Shown one piece after another: positions 45,846 through 55,200 of a stretch of 64,000 nucleotides of DNA. Made by a program: the position numbers and the translations under genes. The notes beneath the pieces are model-generated. The model worked only from the letters and a program-made list of their open reading frames with translations, was not told the DNA's origin and ran no database searches. Numbering within the stretch: position 1 is the stretch's first letter; each line of letters begins with the position of its first letter. This stretch comes from Fistulifera solaris (taxonomy: Eukaryota; Bacillariophyta; Bacillariophyceae; Naviculales; Stauroneidaceae), in assembly GCA_030295235.1 (NCBI GenBank), contig AP026129.1:434001-498000 (forward strand), given 5' to 3'.

Positions 45846-46502
45846 TTAGTTGAAACGAAGTCGCTTCAAAGCTTGAAATTCGTCACCAGGAATGGATTCA
45901 GGATGTTGAGACAATATTGAACAATGGTTCAACAAAGCTTTCGTGACTAAGCTCAGTAATACATTTTGTTGCTGCATACCGGCCGTGTGGTGATCCAGTG
46001 CCGCTGAAATTCGCTGTAACGTTTCCGACATATGTCTTTGGTCCGGTCGATTTGTCTCAATGTCTTCAACAAATCGCGGTTCGGGCTGCTGGATCTCCTT
46101 GCTCTGTCCCTGTAATACTGCTACCAACATATTCCTGGTGATTTTTGGGCTGGCTAGATCGATAGGGCTCTTTCCAGCATTATTCAGCATGAAGGGGTCG
46201 CCTCCTTTTGAAATTAGGTAACAAGCAATATCCACGAGACCATGTTGAAGAATGTAGTGAAGGGGAGTCCACCCAATCTTATTTCGCACGTTGATTTGAG
46301 CTCCAGCTTCGACTAACATCCGAGTGATCCGTTCATCTCTTGACTCGTGCAATGGAGCAAAACCGTGTTCATTGATTTCATTTACATTGATTCCTGAATC
46401 GATAAGCACCTGAACAATGTCACGTTGGGTGTTCTTTACGGCGAAGAGCAGCCGTTCGGTACTCTCGCTTCGCCTCGCGGCCATTAGAAGATGGTCAGTC
46501 AT
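45846..46502 (-). CDS. Ankyrin-repeat protein
   Basis: 218 residues, ATG 46502. Three to four ankyrin repeats lie in the first 130 residues: RDIVQVLIDSGINVNEINEH, FAPLHESRDERITRMLVEAG, IGWTPLHYILQHGLVDIACY and NNAGKSPIDLASPKITRNML. The C-terminal 90 residues are helical and mostly polar (RHMSETLQRISAALDHHTAG), possibly coiled coil. Protein-interaction role; no catalytic domain. Frame intact. Confidence 0.8.
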   Translation of the reverse strand: MTDHLLMAARRSESTERLLFAVKNTQRDIVQVLIDSGINVNEINEHGFAPLHESRDERITRMLVEAGAQINVRNKIGWTPLHYILQHGLVDIACYLISKGGDPFMLNNAGKSPIDLASPKITRNMLVAVLQGQSKEIQQPEPRFVEDIETNRPDQRHMSETLQRISAALDHHTAGMQQQNVLLSLVTKALLNHCSILSQHPESIPGDEFQALKRLRFN

Positions 46503-47342
46503 TCAGAAGATTATGAGAGCGGTCGTTGTGCTTGTGTCCTTGTTGACAAGAGCAACAAAGGTCAGTGGTTGCAAGTTTTTAACACAACAAGTTGACCTTT
46601 ACCAGGTACATGATGTCAAAAATTGTGGGACGAAACAGAAGTACCTGGTACTGGTATAAAAGCGGACAAAAGAAGTGGTGGATCGACGTGTTATTTTTGG
46701 AAGTGACGTGGCCCCAGCAATGTTTCGCACGGCTGCTTTCTACGTTGAACTCAGAAGCCAAAGAGGGTTTTCAAGTAAGGTACCGGTACCGGCACGTCAT
46801 TATGACGTCTTTCTTCTTCGGCATGATTGGGAAGCAAGTCTAGAGAGTCGTCTTCTCTGTACTCTATTTCTTTTTATAGATAGTCAGTAGCTCAAAGAAG
46901 TCCATTGGGTGTTTTACTATTGTTGATGATGTACAAGAGGCCCTAGTTGCCGAGTTTCACACGACTGACTCGCGACTATAAGTGTGTTATGTTTTTTGAT
47001 TCGAGATTCGAGACACAAGTCGTCCATCTAACGTCTGATGTCATGTGACCGACACTCGAGCCTACTACTCCGTATGCCTTACCAGCTTTGACGGAAAGAT
47101 TAGACCATTGATGGCACACAAGAAGTCATGGTATATTGATGATCAATAGTACTTTGCAAATAGATTGATTGATTGTAGATTGTAGGTCGAAACATCAATA
47201 GTTGATGTCAGAGTGCGAGGCAAGGTAAGGTTCAAGCTGAACACTGCTGGATTCGGGTGAAGGGCGTTGAGTTATCCACTCTTCGTAGAAATGGCTGGAG
47301 CGCTTTTCTGCAAGCTAATTGATGAGATTAAAGATCTCTCTG
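46503..47342. other. Intergenic region with GGTACC-type repeats
   Basis: About 840 nt upstream of the ankyrin gene and downstream of the methyltransferase. Repeats: TACCAGGTAC (about 46603), TACCTGGTACTGGTA (about 46640) and GGTACCGGTACCGG (about 46779). TACTCCGTA at 47066-47074. Frames at 46592-46890 cross the repeats and are not supported. Confidence 0.5.
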
Positions 47343-48110
47343 TTACACCAATTTTCGAAGTTCTTCTCGTTCGTTAAAAGTGAGTTTTTGCAAGCAAACA
47401 TGCGTATGTAGATCATCCGCACAAGCATTGCGAGTTGTATAGAGCTCAGCAATACGCCACTTTCCTTGAATGGTTCCCTTCCAGAGAAACTCGAGGGCAC
47501 TGCTGTTCAGTATTTGCGTGCGCAAGGAAAAGGCGCAGTAACCGTTATCTTCCAGTAAATCCACAAACCAGTCGATCGCGTCCACGGGAATATGACCATG
47601 GTTGATAGATCCCACACACGTGATTCCGGCAAATCGAACACCGGTGCCGAGCGTTTGCTGCAAGGGACCATCTGGTTTGAGCAAATCCTCGGCGGCGCCT
47701 TCAATCAAGCTGTCGTATGCTTTCTTTTCCTCGGCAATTTTCAACATATCCGGACTGAGATCATACGCAAGTATTTTTCGTTTTGGAAGAAGTTCTCGCA
47801 ACGTCACACCCACCAGCCCCGTTCCAGCGCCAACATCCAGAATTGGCCCATTACTTGACGGTGTCGCCAATCCACCAAGCTCTGCATTGCCGCTTTCCAC
47901 ATAACGACACAGCAATCGAGCCACCATTTGTGGAGCTTTCCATTTGTTCTTTTCGACTTCACTGTATTCGTACAGAGGGGCCCATTGTTGATACGCACGC
48001 TTGCAATCATCGTGCGTTTTTGCCTCGTACACGGCTTGGTACATTTTCGACAATTGTTCGTCCATTTCGTGCTGGCCGAGGCCTGCGTGTAGTGCATTCG
48101 TCTTGGTCAT
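47343..48110 (-). CDS. METTL27-like class I SAM-dependent methyltransferase
   Basis: 255 residues, ATG 48110. Rossmann-fold methyltransferase: motif I ILDVGAGTGLVGV at about residues 90-102, motif II LAYDLSPDMLKIAEEK, then FAGITCVGSINHGHIPVDAI and GYCAFSLRTQIL. The N-terminal YQQWAPLYEYSEVEKNKWKA and the GxLxxGHI block are typical of the METTL27 (WBSCR27) group, whose substrate is not established. Frame intact. Confidence 0.82.
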   Translation of the reverse strand: MTKTNALHAGLGQHEMDEQLSKMYQAVYEAKTHDDCKRAYQQWAPLYEYSEVEKNKWKAPQMVARLLCRYVESGNAELGGLATPSSNGPILDVGAGTGLVGVTLRELLPKRKILAYDLSPDMLKIAEEKKAYDSLIEGAAEDLLKPDGPLQQTLGTGVRFAGITCVGSINHGHIPVDAIDWFVDLLEDNGYCAFSLRTQILNSSALEFLWKGTIQGKWRIAELYTTRNACADDLHTHVCLQKLTFNEREELRKLV

Positions 48111-48494
48111 GCGTAGTTTAGTTTAAAAAGCTTTCAATCAGTCTATACCAGGTAATGGATTTATTGATTACATAGAAAGATCAAGGATTGTGTAAGTTGT
48201 ATTACCAGGTATAGTGCGTCAATAACGACGACTCGTGAAAAGTCCAGTCATGAAAAATTATTGAGAAATGCGTCCCTTCAGTACAAAGTATAAGTAATGT
48301 TTGTGGTCACGTTACCAGGTACACTGGATGATCAAATAATGGCAGCCGAAAAATTTGATCACGCTGCGACGTACCATGCCCTAGTACGATCTTCATCGAG
48401 TTTTACTTGGAGCATCTATGCTGTTGTTGTAAAATGATTCATAATAGTCAGATTAACCGCATAATCAATACAACTTTTCAAATAAACTAGTGCT
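48111..48494. other. Divergent intergenic region
   Basis: 384 nt with three TACCAGGTA units at about 48146, 48203 and 48313, each in different flanks. No gene seen. Confidence 0.5.
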
Positions 48495-48860
48495 ATGCTC
48501 GCTCGAATATCTCGGCTGGTGTTTATGGTTCGCGGGTCGGAAGGAATTACATCCGCCGTTGACTTTTATCACAAGGCCGTAGGATTGAATGTTCTCCGTA
48601 TGACAGATGAATGGGCTGAACTTTCCGCAGGAAATGGTGTCATTTTGAGTCTCAAAGCGGTATCCGATGAATCTCAATTGAGTTTTGGCTACTCGCCGTG
48701 GATTACATTCGAAGTCGACAATTTACCTCAGCGTATTGCGGCTTGTGCTCAAGCTGGTGCGCATTTGGATGGCCCGATTCAGTACCCAGCACATGGATCG
48801 GTGGCCGTCATGCGCACTCCCGACAATCATATGATAGGACTTTATCAACCATTGAAATAG
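48495..48860 (+). CDS. VOC-superfamily (glyoxalase/dioxygenase-like) protein
   Basis: 121 residues, ATG 48495. A single vicinal-oxygen-chelate unit with two beta-alpha-beta-beta-beta halves: RLVFMVRGSEGITSAVDFYH, KAVGLNVLRMTDEWAEL; then PWITFEVDNLPQRIAACAQA and a final AVMRTPDNHMIGLYQ, the usual C-terminal strand. Members include glyoxalase I, extradiol dioxygenases and resistance proteins; the metal ligands are not distinct enough to choose. The protein has no signal and is probably cytosolic. Frame intact. Confidence 0.8.
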   Translation: MLARISRLVFMVRGSEGITSAVDFYHKAVGLNVLRMTDEWAELSAGNGVILSLKAVSDESQLSFGYSPWITFEVDNLPQRIAACAQAGAHLDGPIQYPAHGSVAVMRTPDNHMIGLYQPLK

Positions 48861-49076
48861 ATCAGATAAGAAATGTGAGACTCCAGTTCTTTGGATTTAC
48901 TATCATTTACGCGAAAGATTGAAGACCGAAAAGCGAGGTCCGGGTTGCTTTTTCTCCCACGATAAATTGCATCGCTTGCAGCTAGACTGCTGCACATTGA
49001 AAAAACAATGGAATGGAAGTTTGTTATTTTAAATTCAATGAGACAACACGATCCATTTTTGAAGGTTAACAATTAT

Positions 49077-49847
49077 TTAAGCGAAAGAGGTCATGTTCCT
49101 GTTGATCGGTGGACTCACACAAGATTGTGGAGCAGCCTGATGGGTCTTTCGCCGCATAGGATCCACTACATCACAGACCGTCTCCGAGTATGTCCAAAAG
49201 GCTTCCGCAACGGTGTGTCGGATGGGGGTGAGAGATTGGTATCTCGCTAAAGCGGAATAGTCATATCCTCCTCTGGCAATATCTTCGTTCGTCAGGACGA
49301 GGTACGTCTTCTCGGGTAGGATCCTCTCCCAACGACATCCATGATGGAGAATATCAATGTCGGATACTCGCTGGCCGTAAGGTCGACTCAGATCGACATG
49401 AAATTGAATGCCCGCCACGCGTGGATACGCCTCGGGAAGTTCGTGAAAATGGAACCGATCAATTCCATGCTCCAGTGCCTCGGCAAGGTTACTGCCGTTT
49501 AACTGGAGAATCACCAACTGTTGATCGAACGGAAACACGCGGTTGAGTTTGTCTCGCGTCAAAGGTCCTGCTTCCAGGTCGGTGTGGCATAGGCCAGCTT
49601 CGAGAAGAACAACATCCATCATTTCATATTCGCCCAACAGCGCCATAGCCACCATGCTGCACAAATCGGAACTCCAAGAGGATGTTTGCGGTATGAACTT
49701 GGCAATATTAGGAATAAGTTCTGGCACTTGTGGGTTGCGGCATGGTTCTACCCTATTCTGGATTCGTGGATGTTGAATGCATTTTTTGTCGATTCGGGTG
49801 CCCATGGCGTAGCCCAGAAGCGCAAGCAGAAACTGGATTTTCATCAT
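49077..49847 (-). CDS. Solo 5'-nucleotidase C-terminal-domain protein
   Basis: 256 residues, ATG 49847. Residues about 55-225 match the substrate-binding C-terminal domain of UshA/CD73-type 5'-nucleotidases: GPLTRDKLNRVFPFDQQLVI, LQLNGSNLAEALEHGIDRFH, PRVAGIQFHVDLSRPYGQRV, TYLVLTNEDIARGGYDYSAL. The N-terminal metallophosphatase domain that supplies the dinuclear metal site is absent, and the upstream 230 nt to the next gene leave no room for it. Begins with a weak hydrophobic stretch (IQFLLALLGYAMG). It could be a binding protein or a remnant of a larger gene. Frame intact. Confidence 0.75.
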   Translation of the reverse strand: MMKIQFLLALLGYAMGTRIDKKCIQHPRIQNRVEPCRNPQVPELIPNIAKFIPQTSSWSSDLCSMVAMALLGEYEMMDVVLLEAGLCHTDLEAGPLTRDKLNRVFPFDQQLVILQLNGSNLAEALEHGIDRFHFHELPEAYPRVAGIQFHVDLSRPYGQRVSDIDILHHGCRWERILPEKTYLVLTNEDIARGGYDYSALARYQSLTPIRHTVAEAFWTYSETVCDVVDPMRRKTHQAAPQSCVSPPINRNMTSFA

Positions 49848-50081
49848 ATTACTCGTCCGACGAGAAGCTTAGCAGGTCATCAGCATTATGGAAATTTCTC
49901 ATTTGGATGGGGAAGGTGGACATCCAATTTTGTGAGAGTCAACGGTCCAACGGCGCACCTCTAAACAAATTTAGAGCCGCTTGCTTTACGACAAAGATTT
50001 CGGCAACCAATTCAGATTTTGGCGATTCGTACGTAGTGTTGTCACATAGGAAACCATTATCCTAGTATTTTATGTTTGAAT

Positions 50082-50909
50082 TTAATTTTGCGATGCAAGC
50101 TTTTGTTCGAGAGACGCAATTTTAGCTTCGAGTGCTTCCAATCGCGGTAGAAAGGCAGCGACGGCATTCTCGGAGTATTTTCCGAGAACATCGGCTTCGA
50201 TGTTTACCAAACTTCCAACGGGTTTTCCTGGAACAATAATCTTCTTTTGCGTGTATTCAATGAGCATGAACGTGAACCAGTTTTCGTCTCGGTCAACGTC
50301 GACGACCGTCAAACTAGTTCCGTCTATAGCAACGAACCCTTTCGGCACAATATACCGAATGATTTCGGGGGACGTTCTGACTTTAATCCACAGGGAGTCT
50401 TTGTCGGTTCGTTTCTCGATGATCTCGCCTGTCCCATCGACATGGCCTTGAACGTTATGGCCACTATTGCGACCACCGATAACGCTAGCTCTTTCCAAAT
50501 TGACAAGTTCACCTGGTTTCAGTAATTTAAAGTAAGTCTTACTCAAAGTCTCTGGCGCCAATCCGACTTTAAATGTATCGTCCGCGAGTGCCGTCGCTGT
50601 CAAACAAACTCCCGAAACACAAATGCTGCAGCCAAGATAAGCACCTTGTAAAGCAACATCGGCCTTCACCGTCAATTCGGTGCCTTTTCCCAAGGTGCCG
50701 TCCCACAGTGTCATGTCATCTCGTTCTTCCAACGATACAACAGTCCCCATTTCTTCGACAATACCCGTGAACATGTGATGCTTCGTGCAAGTGCGTTGGG
50801 TTAAGGACTGAGAAAGAAAGCCAGTCACCACCGGGAGAGTCAATAAAGCGAAGATCCATGAAGCTGGATGCCTTGTCGATACCTTCGTATTGCTACTTGT
50901 CGATCTCAT
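50082..50909 (-). CDS. Riboflavin synthase alpha chain, plastid-targeted
   Basis: Last step of riboflavin synthesis: dismutation of two 6,7-dimethyl-8-ribityllumazines. 275 residues, ATG 50909. Presequence: basic start, hydrophobic SWIFALLTLPVVTG followed by FLSQSLTQR, a diatom-type plastid presequence with Phe after the cleavage point. The enzyme begins MFTGIVEEMGTV (about residue 46) and has the two lumazine-binding barrels: CSICVSGVCLTAT, RNSGHNVQGHVDGTG in the first half; FVAIDGTSLTVVDVD and MLIEYTQKKII in the second. The C-terminal helix (LEALEAKIASLEQKLAS) mediates trimerisation. All hallmarks are intact, with no frame break. Confidence 0.95.
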   Translation of the reverse strand: MRSTSSNTKVSTRHPASWIFALLTLPVVTGFLSQSLTQRTCTKHHMFTGIVEEMGTVVSLEERDDMTLWDGTLGKGTELTVKADVALQGAYLGCSICVSGVCLTATALADDTFKVGLAPETLSKTYFKLLKPGELVNLERASVIGGRNSGHNVQGHVDGTGEIIEKRTDKDSLWIKVRTSPEIIRYIVPKGFVAIDGTSLTVVDVDRDENWFTFMLIEYTQKKIIVPGKPVGSLVNIEADVLGKYSENAVAAFLPRLEALEAKIASLEQKLASQN

Positions 50910-51125
50910 CGTCTCAAATTGGCGTCTGGTTCTTAATCAATAGTAGAAGAGTGATTTGTGATGGTGAGGTTACAAGTACAGGAACTGCAACGATCACTTT
51001 GAAGTAAATGGTAGCGTCGTCATCGCGATGTGATGGAACTGGAACGTGAGCGGGCGGAGTTTTCGAAACCATTCGCACTCCGCGCGCGAGCTTTTCCGCT
51101 TTGAAAAGTTTCATACCGTATCGGA

Positions 51126-51180
51126 GTGGTACCGGTACTCGGTACCGTACCGCGTACCGCACCGTACTCCGCACCGCACC
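51126..51180. repeat. GTACCG-rich cluster
   Basis: Consecutive GTACCGGTACTC, GGTACCGTACC, GCGTACCGCACCG units; the densest example in the window of the GGTACC family. Confidence 0.75.
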
Positions 51181-51321
51181 ATGCCACCAGAACCAAAACG
51201 AAGGTCTGTCCTGTACCCGCCCTAAGATAACAACAATTGACATAATTAATGGAAATTCGTACGACAGAAGCCCCTCCTCCCCTCGTCTTAAAGAAAAATC
51301 AGCATTTTTCAACTGAATCAT

Positions 51322-51630
51322 CATCTCATAAAACTTTTATCGCGAGGGAGAGCAACTTAACATCGACTCATACACAAAGTGGTGTCCGTTGTCTCATGAT
51401 TGAAATCCAGTCATGGCAGAGTCAAAGCAACATTTCGGCCTGTAGTAAGGTAACAAGTGGGGCATTTCAACAATTGCGACAAGAGACAAAAACCAGCTTT
51501 CTTTAGAACCATCTACCATTACTAATGCTGGTTCATTTCATAAAGCGTTTTGCGAGGGCAAGCCACATACAATCGACTCAAACATAAAAATGTCGTTCTT
51601 TGTCTCAAGTCAACACTTCGGCCAATAGTA
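51322..51630. repeat. Imperfect direct duplication, one copy carrying a palindrome insert
   Basis: Unit A (51322-51448) and unit B (51533-51630) share CAT(C/T)TCATAAA, GCGAGGG, CATCGACTCA/AATCGACTCA, GT(C)CGTT, TTGTCTCA and TTCGGCC. Unit A has about 25 extra bases between GTCTCA and GTCAA, made of the CATGATTGAAATCCAGTCATGG palindrome. See findings. Confidence 0.75.
51395..51416. repeat. CATGACTG/CAGTCATG palindrome, copy 4
   Basis: CATGATTG-AAATC-CAGTCATGG; lies inside unit A of the local duplication and is absent from unit B. Confidence 0.65.
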
Positions 51631-51802
51631 AAAGTAGTACAGTGTTGAGGTTGTGTCCGTCCGGCGATCGCACCTACTTGGTAGTTAAAGGGAACGATTG
51701 CGATGGAGACGATCGAGACGATGAGGACCATTGCAATTGGAGTCCAAAAGGAACCATAAAAATCATTTCTTTATTCTCTTATCGGTGTAATATTGCTTCA
51801 CT

Positions 51803-52213
51803 ATGAAGTTAGTAAAGTTTCTACAAAAGTTAAATCGCGAACAAGTTACGATTGAGCTCAAGAATGGCACCGTAGTACAAGGTACCGTTGTTGGCGTGGA
51901 CGCGACCATGAATTGTCATTTGAAGAAAGCCAAAGTCACTGTGTAAGAATCAAATGAGGTTTATTGTGTCACTGATCCCTTCCGTCCTCACCCTTCTTCC
52001 TTCTTGAAAACAGCCGAGGCAAGAATCCGGTCTCATACACCACTTTGTCAGTACGCGGCTCCACGATGCGAGCTTGGTTACTTCCCGATAGTCTCAATTT
52101 GGATGCTTTGCTCGTCGATGATACTCCCAAACAACAAGCTCCTCGACCAGCTGTAGGGAATCGTCCTATGCGAGGTCGTGGAAGAGGACGGGGCGACGAT
52201 AAAAGCCGCATAA
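51803..52213 (+). CDS. Small nuclear ribonucleoprotein Sm D1
   Basis: Core Sm-ring protein of spliceosomal snRNPs. Exon 1 51803-51942 ([19 protein letters not shown], Sm1 motif with [12 protein letters not shown] and the D-x-x-M-N core), a 71-nt intron (51943-52013), then exon 2 with Sm2 [19 protein letters not shown]. The tail is RG-rich ([13 protein letters not shown]), as in other Sm D1. As printed, the frame runs on for about 63 more residues to 52398 without resemblance to Sm D1. Removing one A from the run 52201-52204 gives the natural end DDKAA-stop at 52213 and 112 residues, close to the family size of about 119. I prefer the shorter form. Confidence 0.92.
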
Positions 52214-52535
52214 CATGCGGTTTTCCAGTAAAACGGTACTCTCCATCGGAAACCGAATCGTGCGCGCACCTTCAGTTGAAATACTTCAGGCGAAAGGACG
52301 GAACAAGAACCGTGGTAGAGAAGAGCAAAGAACGATTGAATCTTCTTGTACGGACACGCTGCGAAAAGAGGGGGTACACATATTTTTGTTCTCATTAAAA
52401 AATAGCAAACGACAATCTAACACAAGAACGAATCTTTTCATTTTGTGTTTTGGCGCTTTTCATGTTCGTATCGGCTTCGTTTGCTTACATCTAAACTACT
52501 TCTTGTGTTGCAGAGTCTTGTGATTGAGGGAAAGC
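52214..52535. other. Intergenic region (3' flank of Sm D1)
   Basis: About 320 nt, open in one frame to 52398 only as a read-through of Sm D1. A polypyrimidine/CAG acceptor-like site (CTTCTTGTGTTGCAG, about 52499-52513) just before the next ATG could end a 5' UTR intron of the following gene. Confidence 0.4.
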
Positions 52536-52946
52536 ATGAGTCGTCGTCAATGGAAGCGCTTCTGGGTAAACTTTGTGAATTCGGGTAGCTTGTGTACAAG
52601 CCATCGAGAGCATGAGGACGGTAAACCAAAGACGTCAAAATTCACTATTTGTAAAGATACTATCCATCAGTTTCAAAGCCACAGCTACTGCAGCGATAAT
52701 GATTTCGAGAGTCTAGTGGGTTTGACGCTCTTGGAGGATGCGTGTTCCGTCGATGATGATGGAAATGATATTTCTTCTACCTGCTCATCGCTTCAATACT
52801 CGGATCTTGGCGAAGATAATATCAAGAATCTTGCATATTTTGGAGACGAGTCGTTTGCGAAAGTGGATAACAAGAAGAATCTCTATTGCCAAAACGCTTC
52901 GATTGCGCAAACGAGCACGGTAGCATCAACGAGAATCACAATTTGA
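52536..52946 (+). CDS. Small uncharacterised protein
   Basis: 136 residues from ATG 52536 (MSRRQWKRFWVNFVNSGSL). Basic, Trp/Phe-rich N-terminus followed by an acidic Ser/Asp-rich tail (SLVGLTLLEDACSVDDDGND, SLQYSDLGEDNI). No family recognised and no signal or membrane segment. A possible splice acceptor 20 nt upstream suggests a 5' UTR intron or a missed upstream exon. Whether it is translated is not certain. Confidence 0.4.
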   Translation: MSRRQWKRFWVNFVNSGSLCTSHREHEDGKPKTSKFTICKDTIHQFQSHSYCSDNDFESLVGLTLLEDACSVDDDGNDISSTCSSLQYSDLGEDNIKNLAYFGDESFAKVDNKKNLYCQNASIAQTSTVASTRITI

Positions 52947-53088
52947 TACTTCCCTTGAAGTTAATTCAACGCTATCATTCCAGGGTTCATTGTTTTGGGA
53001 AACGAAAAGAGGTGTGTTGATAAGAAGAGTTATTATTATCTATCGTAACCCAATTCACAAAATAAGGAACAATGTCATCTTCATTCGT

Positions 53089-53873
53089 TCATGACCAGAA
53101 AGGATCATCCTCAGGTGCAGGTTCCATCTTTGCATCATCTCTTTTCCCTATAACCTGATTTGGTATTAGTAAATAGTCAATATTCATCGCAACCCCTCCT
53201 TTCTCCTTCCACTGTCCCTCGACGTTGTAGTAAAGACGACTCTTTGGAGTCATGATGTGAACCATCACATTGCCATAGTCCAATAATATCCAGCCACTCT
53301 CTGCGCTACCTTCTGGTACTCCATTACCACCCGGTCTCTGTCCTAACTCGTCTTGTACATCTCTGGTGATCGCTGCCGCAATGGCTTGATTTTGGGGTCG
53401 TGAATTTCCCGAGACAATCACCAATACCGAAGTCAAGGTAGAAACGTGATTTACTTGCAACGCTACAATGTCCTCCGCTTTGCGTCCATCTGCCGCTTTC
53501 ACGATACATTCCAGCAAAGGTAATAAGGTTTCGTCGGTGTTAATCGAATACTCATCATCGCCAACTGTGCTGCTCATGGGTTCTTGAATGAATTCAATCA
53601 TTTCTCGCTTGTCGTGTTTTGTTGATGTTGACTGTAATTCGCTATTGCCATCGTCGACTTTTCCGTAACGAGGGTAAATTTGGGAACGTTGACCGTTGCG
53701 AGGAGAAGAAGGTACTCTGGTAAATGATGAGAGACAATCAGCGACGTGGAAAAACGAAAAACCCAGAGCATTTGAGTTTCTTACCTCCCAGTCAGACGAT
53801 CTGCTAAAGACCAAGCCTCTCCGTCATCTGGAGCGTACAGGAAGATTAGTTGAAGCAAAACAGAGTATCTCAT
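53089..53873 (-). CDS. RsfS/Iojap ribosome-silencing-factor family protein, organellar
   Basis: Binds the large ribosomal subunit protein uL14 and blocks subunit joining (bacterial, mitochondrial and plastid members). Two exons: 53785-53873 and 53089-53716, 68-nt intron, 238 residues. Core from about residue 85: LLPLLECIVKAADGRKAEDI, TSVLVIVSGNSRPQNQAIAA, SGWILLDYGNVMVHIMTPKS and RLYYNVEGQWK. The presequence from exon 1 is MRYSVLLQLIFLYAPDDGEA followed by Trp, compatible with a diatom plastid presequence; mitochondrial location is the alternative. Splicing at GGG AG/A GTA is in phase. Frame intact. Confidence 0.88.
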
Positions 53874-54542
53874 ATTTCGTAGACCGTTATTAGAAAATAT
53901 AGACCATGGTGAGGATCGATGATGTGTTCATTTATTGTTGTTGCGATGCGATGGCGACGCGCTGGAATGAAAAAGTCTGCGGGGGGCAAAACGAGTGGAA
54001 CTGACGACCGGCGAACAGCTAGTTTCCGATGACAAGATTAATCCAGTCGTGGAAAAGATCGCTTACACTTGGGAGTATAGTGAATACTGATGGACAACTT
54101 GTTGATCACTTTCTTGGATCAAGAGATACATTGGAAATGTTAATCAGCCCTAGAATCCATTTCAAGTAAATAAAACTTATTTTTGTATCAGCGCGAAGCA
54201 TCATCAAGAAAGCCAATCACGCGAAAAATCGTTTGCCACCTGGCTAATGACTCATGACTGAATTCCAGTCATGGCGTAATTCCGCCTACAGTATGGTATT
54301 ATAATAATTTTCCTATTGCACTATCGGGACGGCTCTTGCCGTCAATTAATACAGCACATCTCTAGCAGCAAATGGCATATGTATTTCAGTAAAATATTCG
54401 TTCAACTGGTGGCGTCGGAAGTAGCTGAATATATTGTGCGTAACGACCCTGGTTGACGGTCGTCGACGATAAAAGGTGGACATTCGAAAAAGTAGAACTG
54501 GATACGCCTTCATCGTATGTGCGCTATGAAAGTTGTATTTCC
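53874..54542. other. Intergenic region
   Basis: About 670 nt upstream of RsfS and downstream of the next minus gene. Contains the best copy of the palindrome (CATGACTGAATTCCAGTCAT then GG, 54253-54274). A 66-codon frame at 54346-54546 is not supported. Confidence 0.45.
54253..54274. repeat. CATGACTG/CAGTCATG palindrome, copy 5
   Basis: Perfect 8-bp arms CATGACTG and CAGTCATG around AATTC, followed by G. Confidence 0.75.
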
Positions 54543-55200
54543 TCAAAAGTAGCTATGCCGTCGTTGTTTGCGATGCCGAATTGAGCTGCAAGTAGTGGCT
54601 TCGTCGTCAAGACAAAAAGATGACGAACGCCGCCTCTCCGCTTGACTCTTTCCGGCATCCTCTTTTGTGCTTTTGGACAACGCTGAACCGACAATCTTTT
54701 CGCTCAGCCTTTTATTTTCTTGATCAGATCCCGGAAACTTTACTGGTAGCCCTGTCTTGTTGTTTCCAGAAATAAACCATTGCTCGGGGGACTTTTTTGC
54801 CAAAAGCTTTGCAATGACTAGAGTGTCTTTACTGCAAATTTTTGTTTCCTCCTTTGGTTGATTCATCTTTTCCTGCTTCAATTGCTGTGTATCAAGACAG
54901 GCTGCGCCAGTGTTGAGCTCCTTCGTATCCAAATTGACTGGCAATGCATCATATGAATGGACGTTCATTCTCGTGCCGCGCTGTAGCCCCTGTTGTTGAT
55001 TACGAGGACGAACAATAACTGGATGAGGAGAAGACAGCTAATGTACAGGTCAGTTGCATGAGCGGGTGTACAGACACAGAAACAGAACGACGTACTCTAC
55101 CAATCTTCTTCCGCGTCGCAGCTATCTTTTCAACACCGATGCTGGTATTCTGATGAGATACTTGTTTTCCACAAATGTGGTTCGAGCGGTGATTTTTCAT
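54543..55200 (-). CDS. Uncharacterised basic protein, two exons
   Basis: Proposed 199 residues: exon 1 55096-55200 (MKNHRSNHICGKQVSHQ...), a 58-nt intron (55038-55095, donor GTACGT, acceptor ATTAG), exon 2 54543-55037 (LSSPHPVIVRPRNQQQGLQR, ... ending in RKQRRHSYF). The phase is consistent across the junction. Exon 2 contains LDTKELNTGAACLDTQQL and a conserved-looking patch LVIAKLLAKKSPEQWFISGN; the tail is Ser/Arg-rich. An in-frame upstream ATG at 55269 would add 23 hydrophobic-ish residues. No family recognised; the intron is shorter than its neighbours in this window. Confidence 0.45.

Larger units (their letters stand above)
50910..51802. other. Divergent intergenic region with repeats
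   Basis: About 890 nt between riboflavin synthase and Sm D1. A GTACCG-rich cluster at about 51126-51180 (GGTACCGGTACTCGGTACCG...) and an imperfect direct duplication (51322-51448 and 51533-51630) occupy most of it. Palindrome copy 4 sits inside the first unit of the duplication. Confidence 0.55.

Noticed and set aside
46592-46890. Two overlapping ORFs upstream of the ankyrin gene
   Set aside because: They cross GGTACC-type repeats and have no resemblance to proteins.
52045-52398. 117-codon ORF starting inside Sm D1
   Set aside because: Its first half is the second exon of Sm D1; the rest is read-through after a probable one-base insertion.
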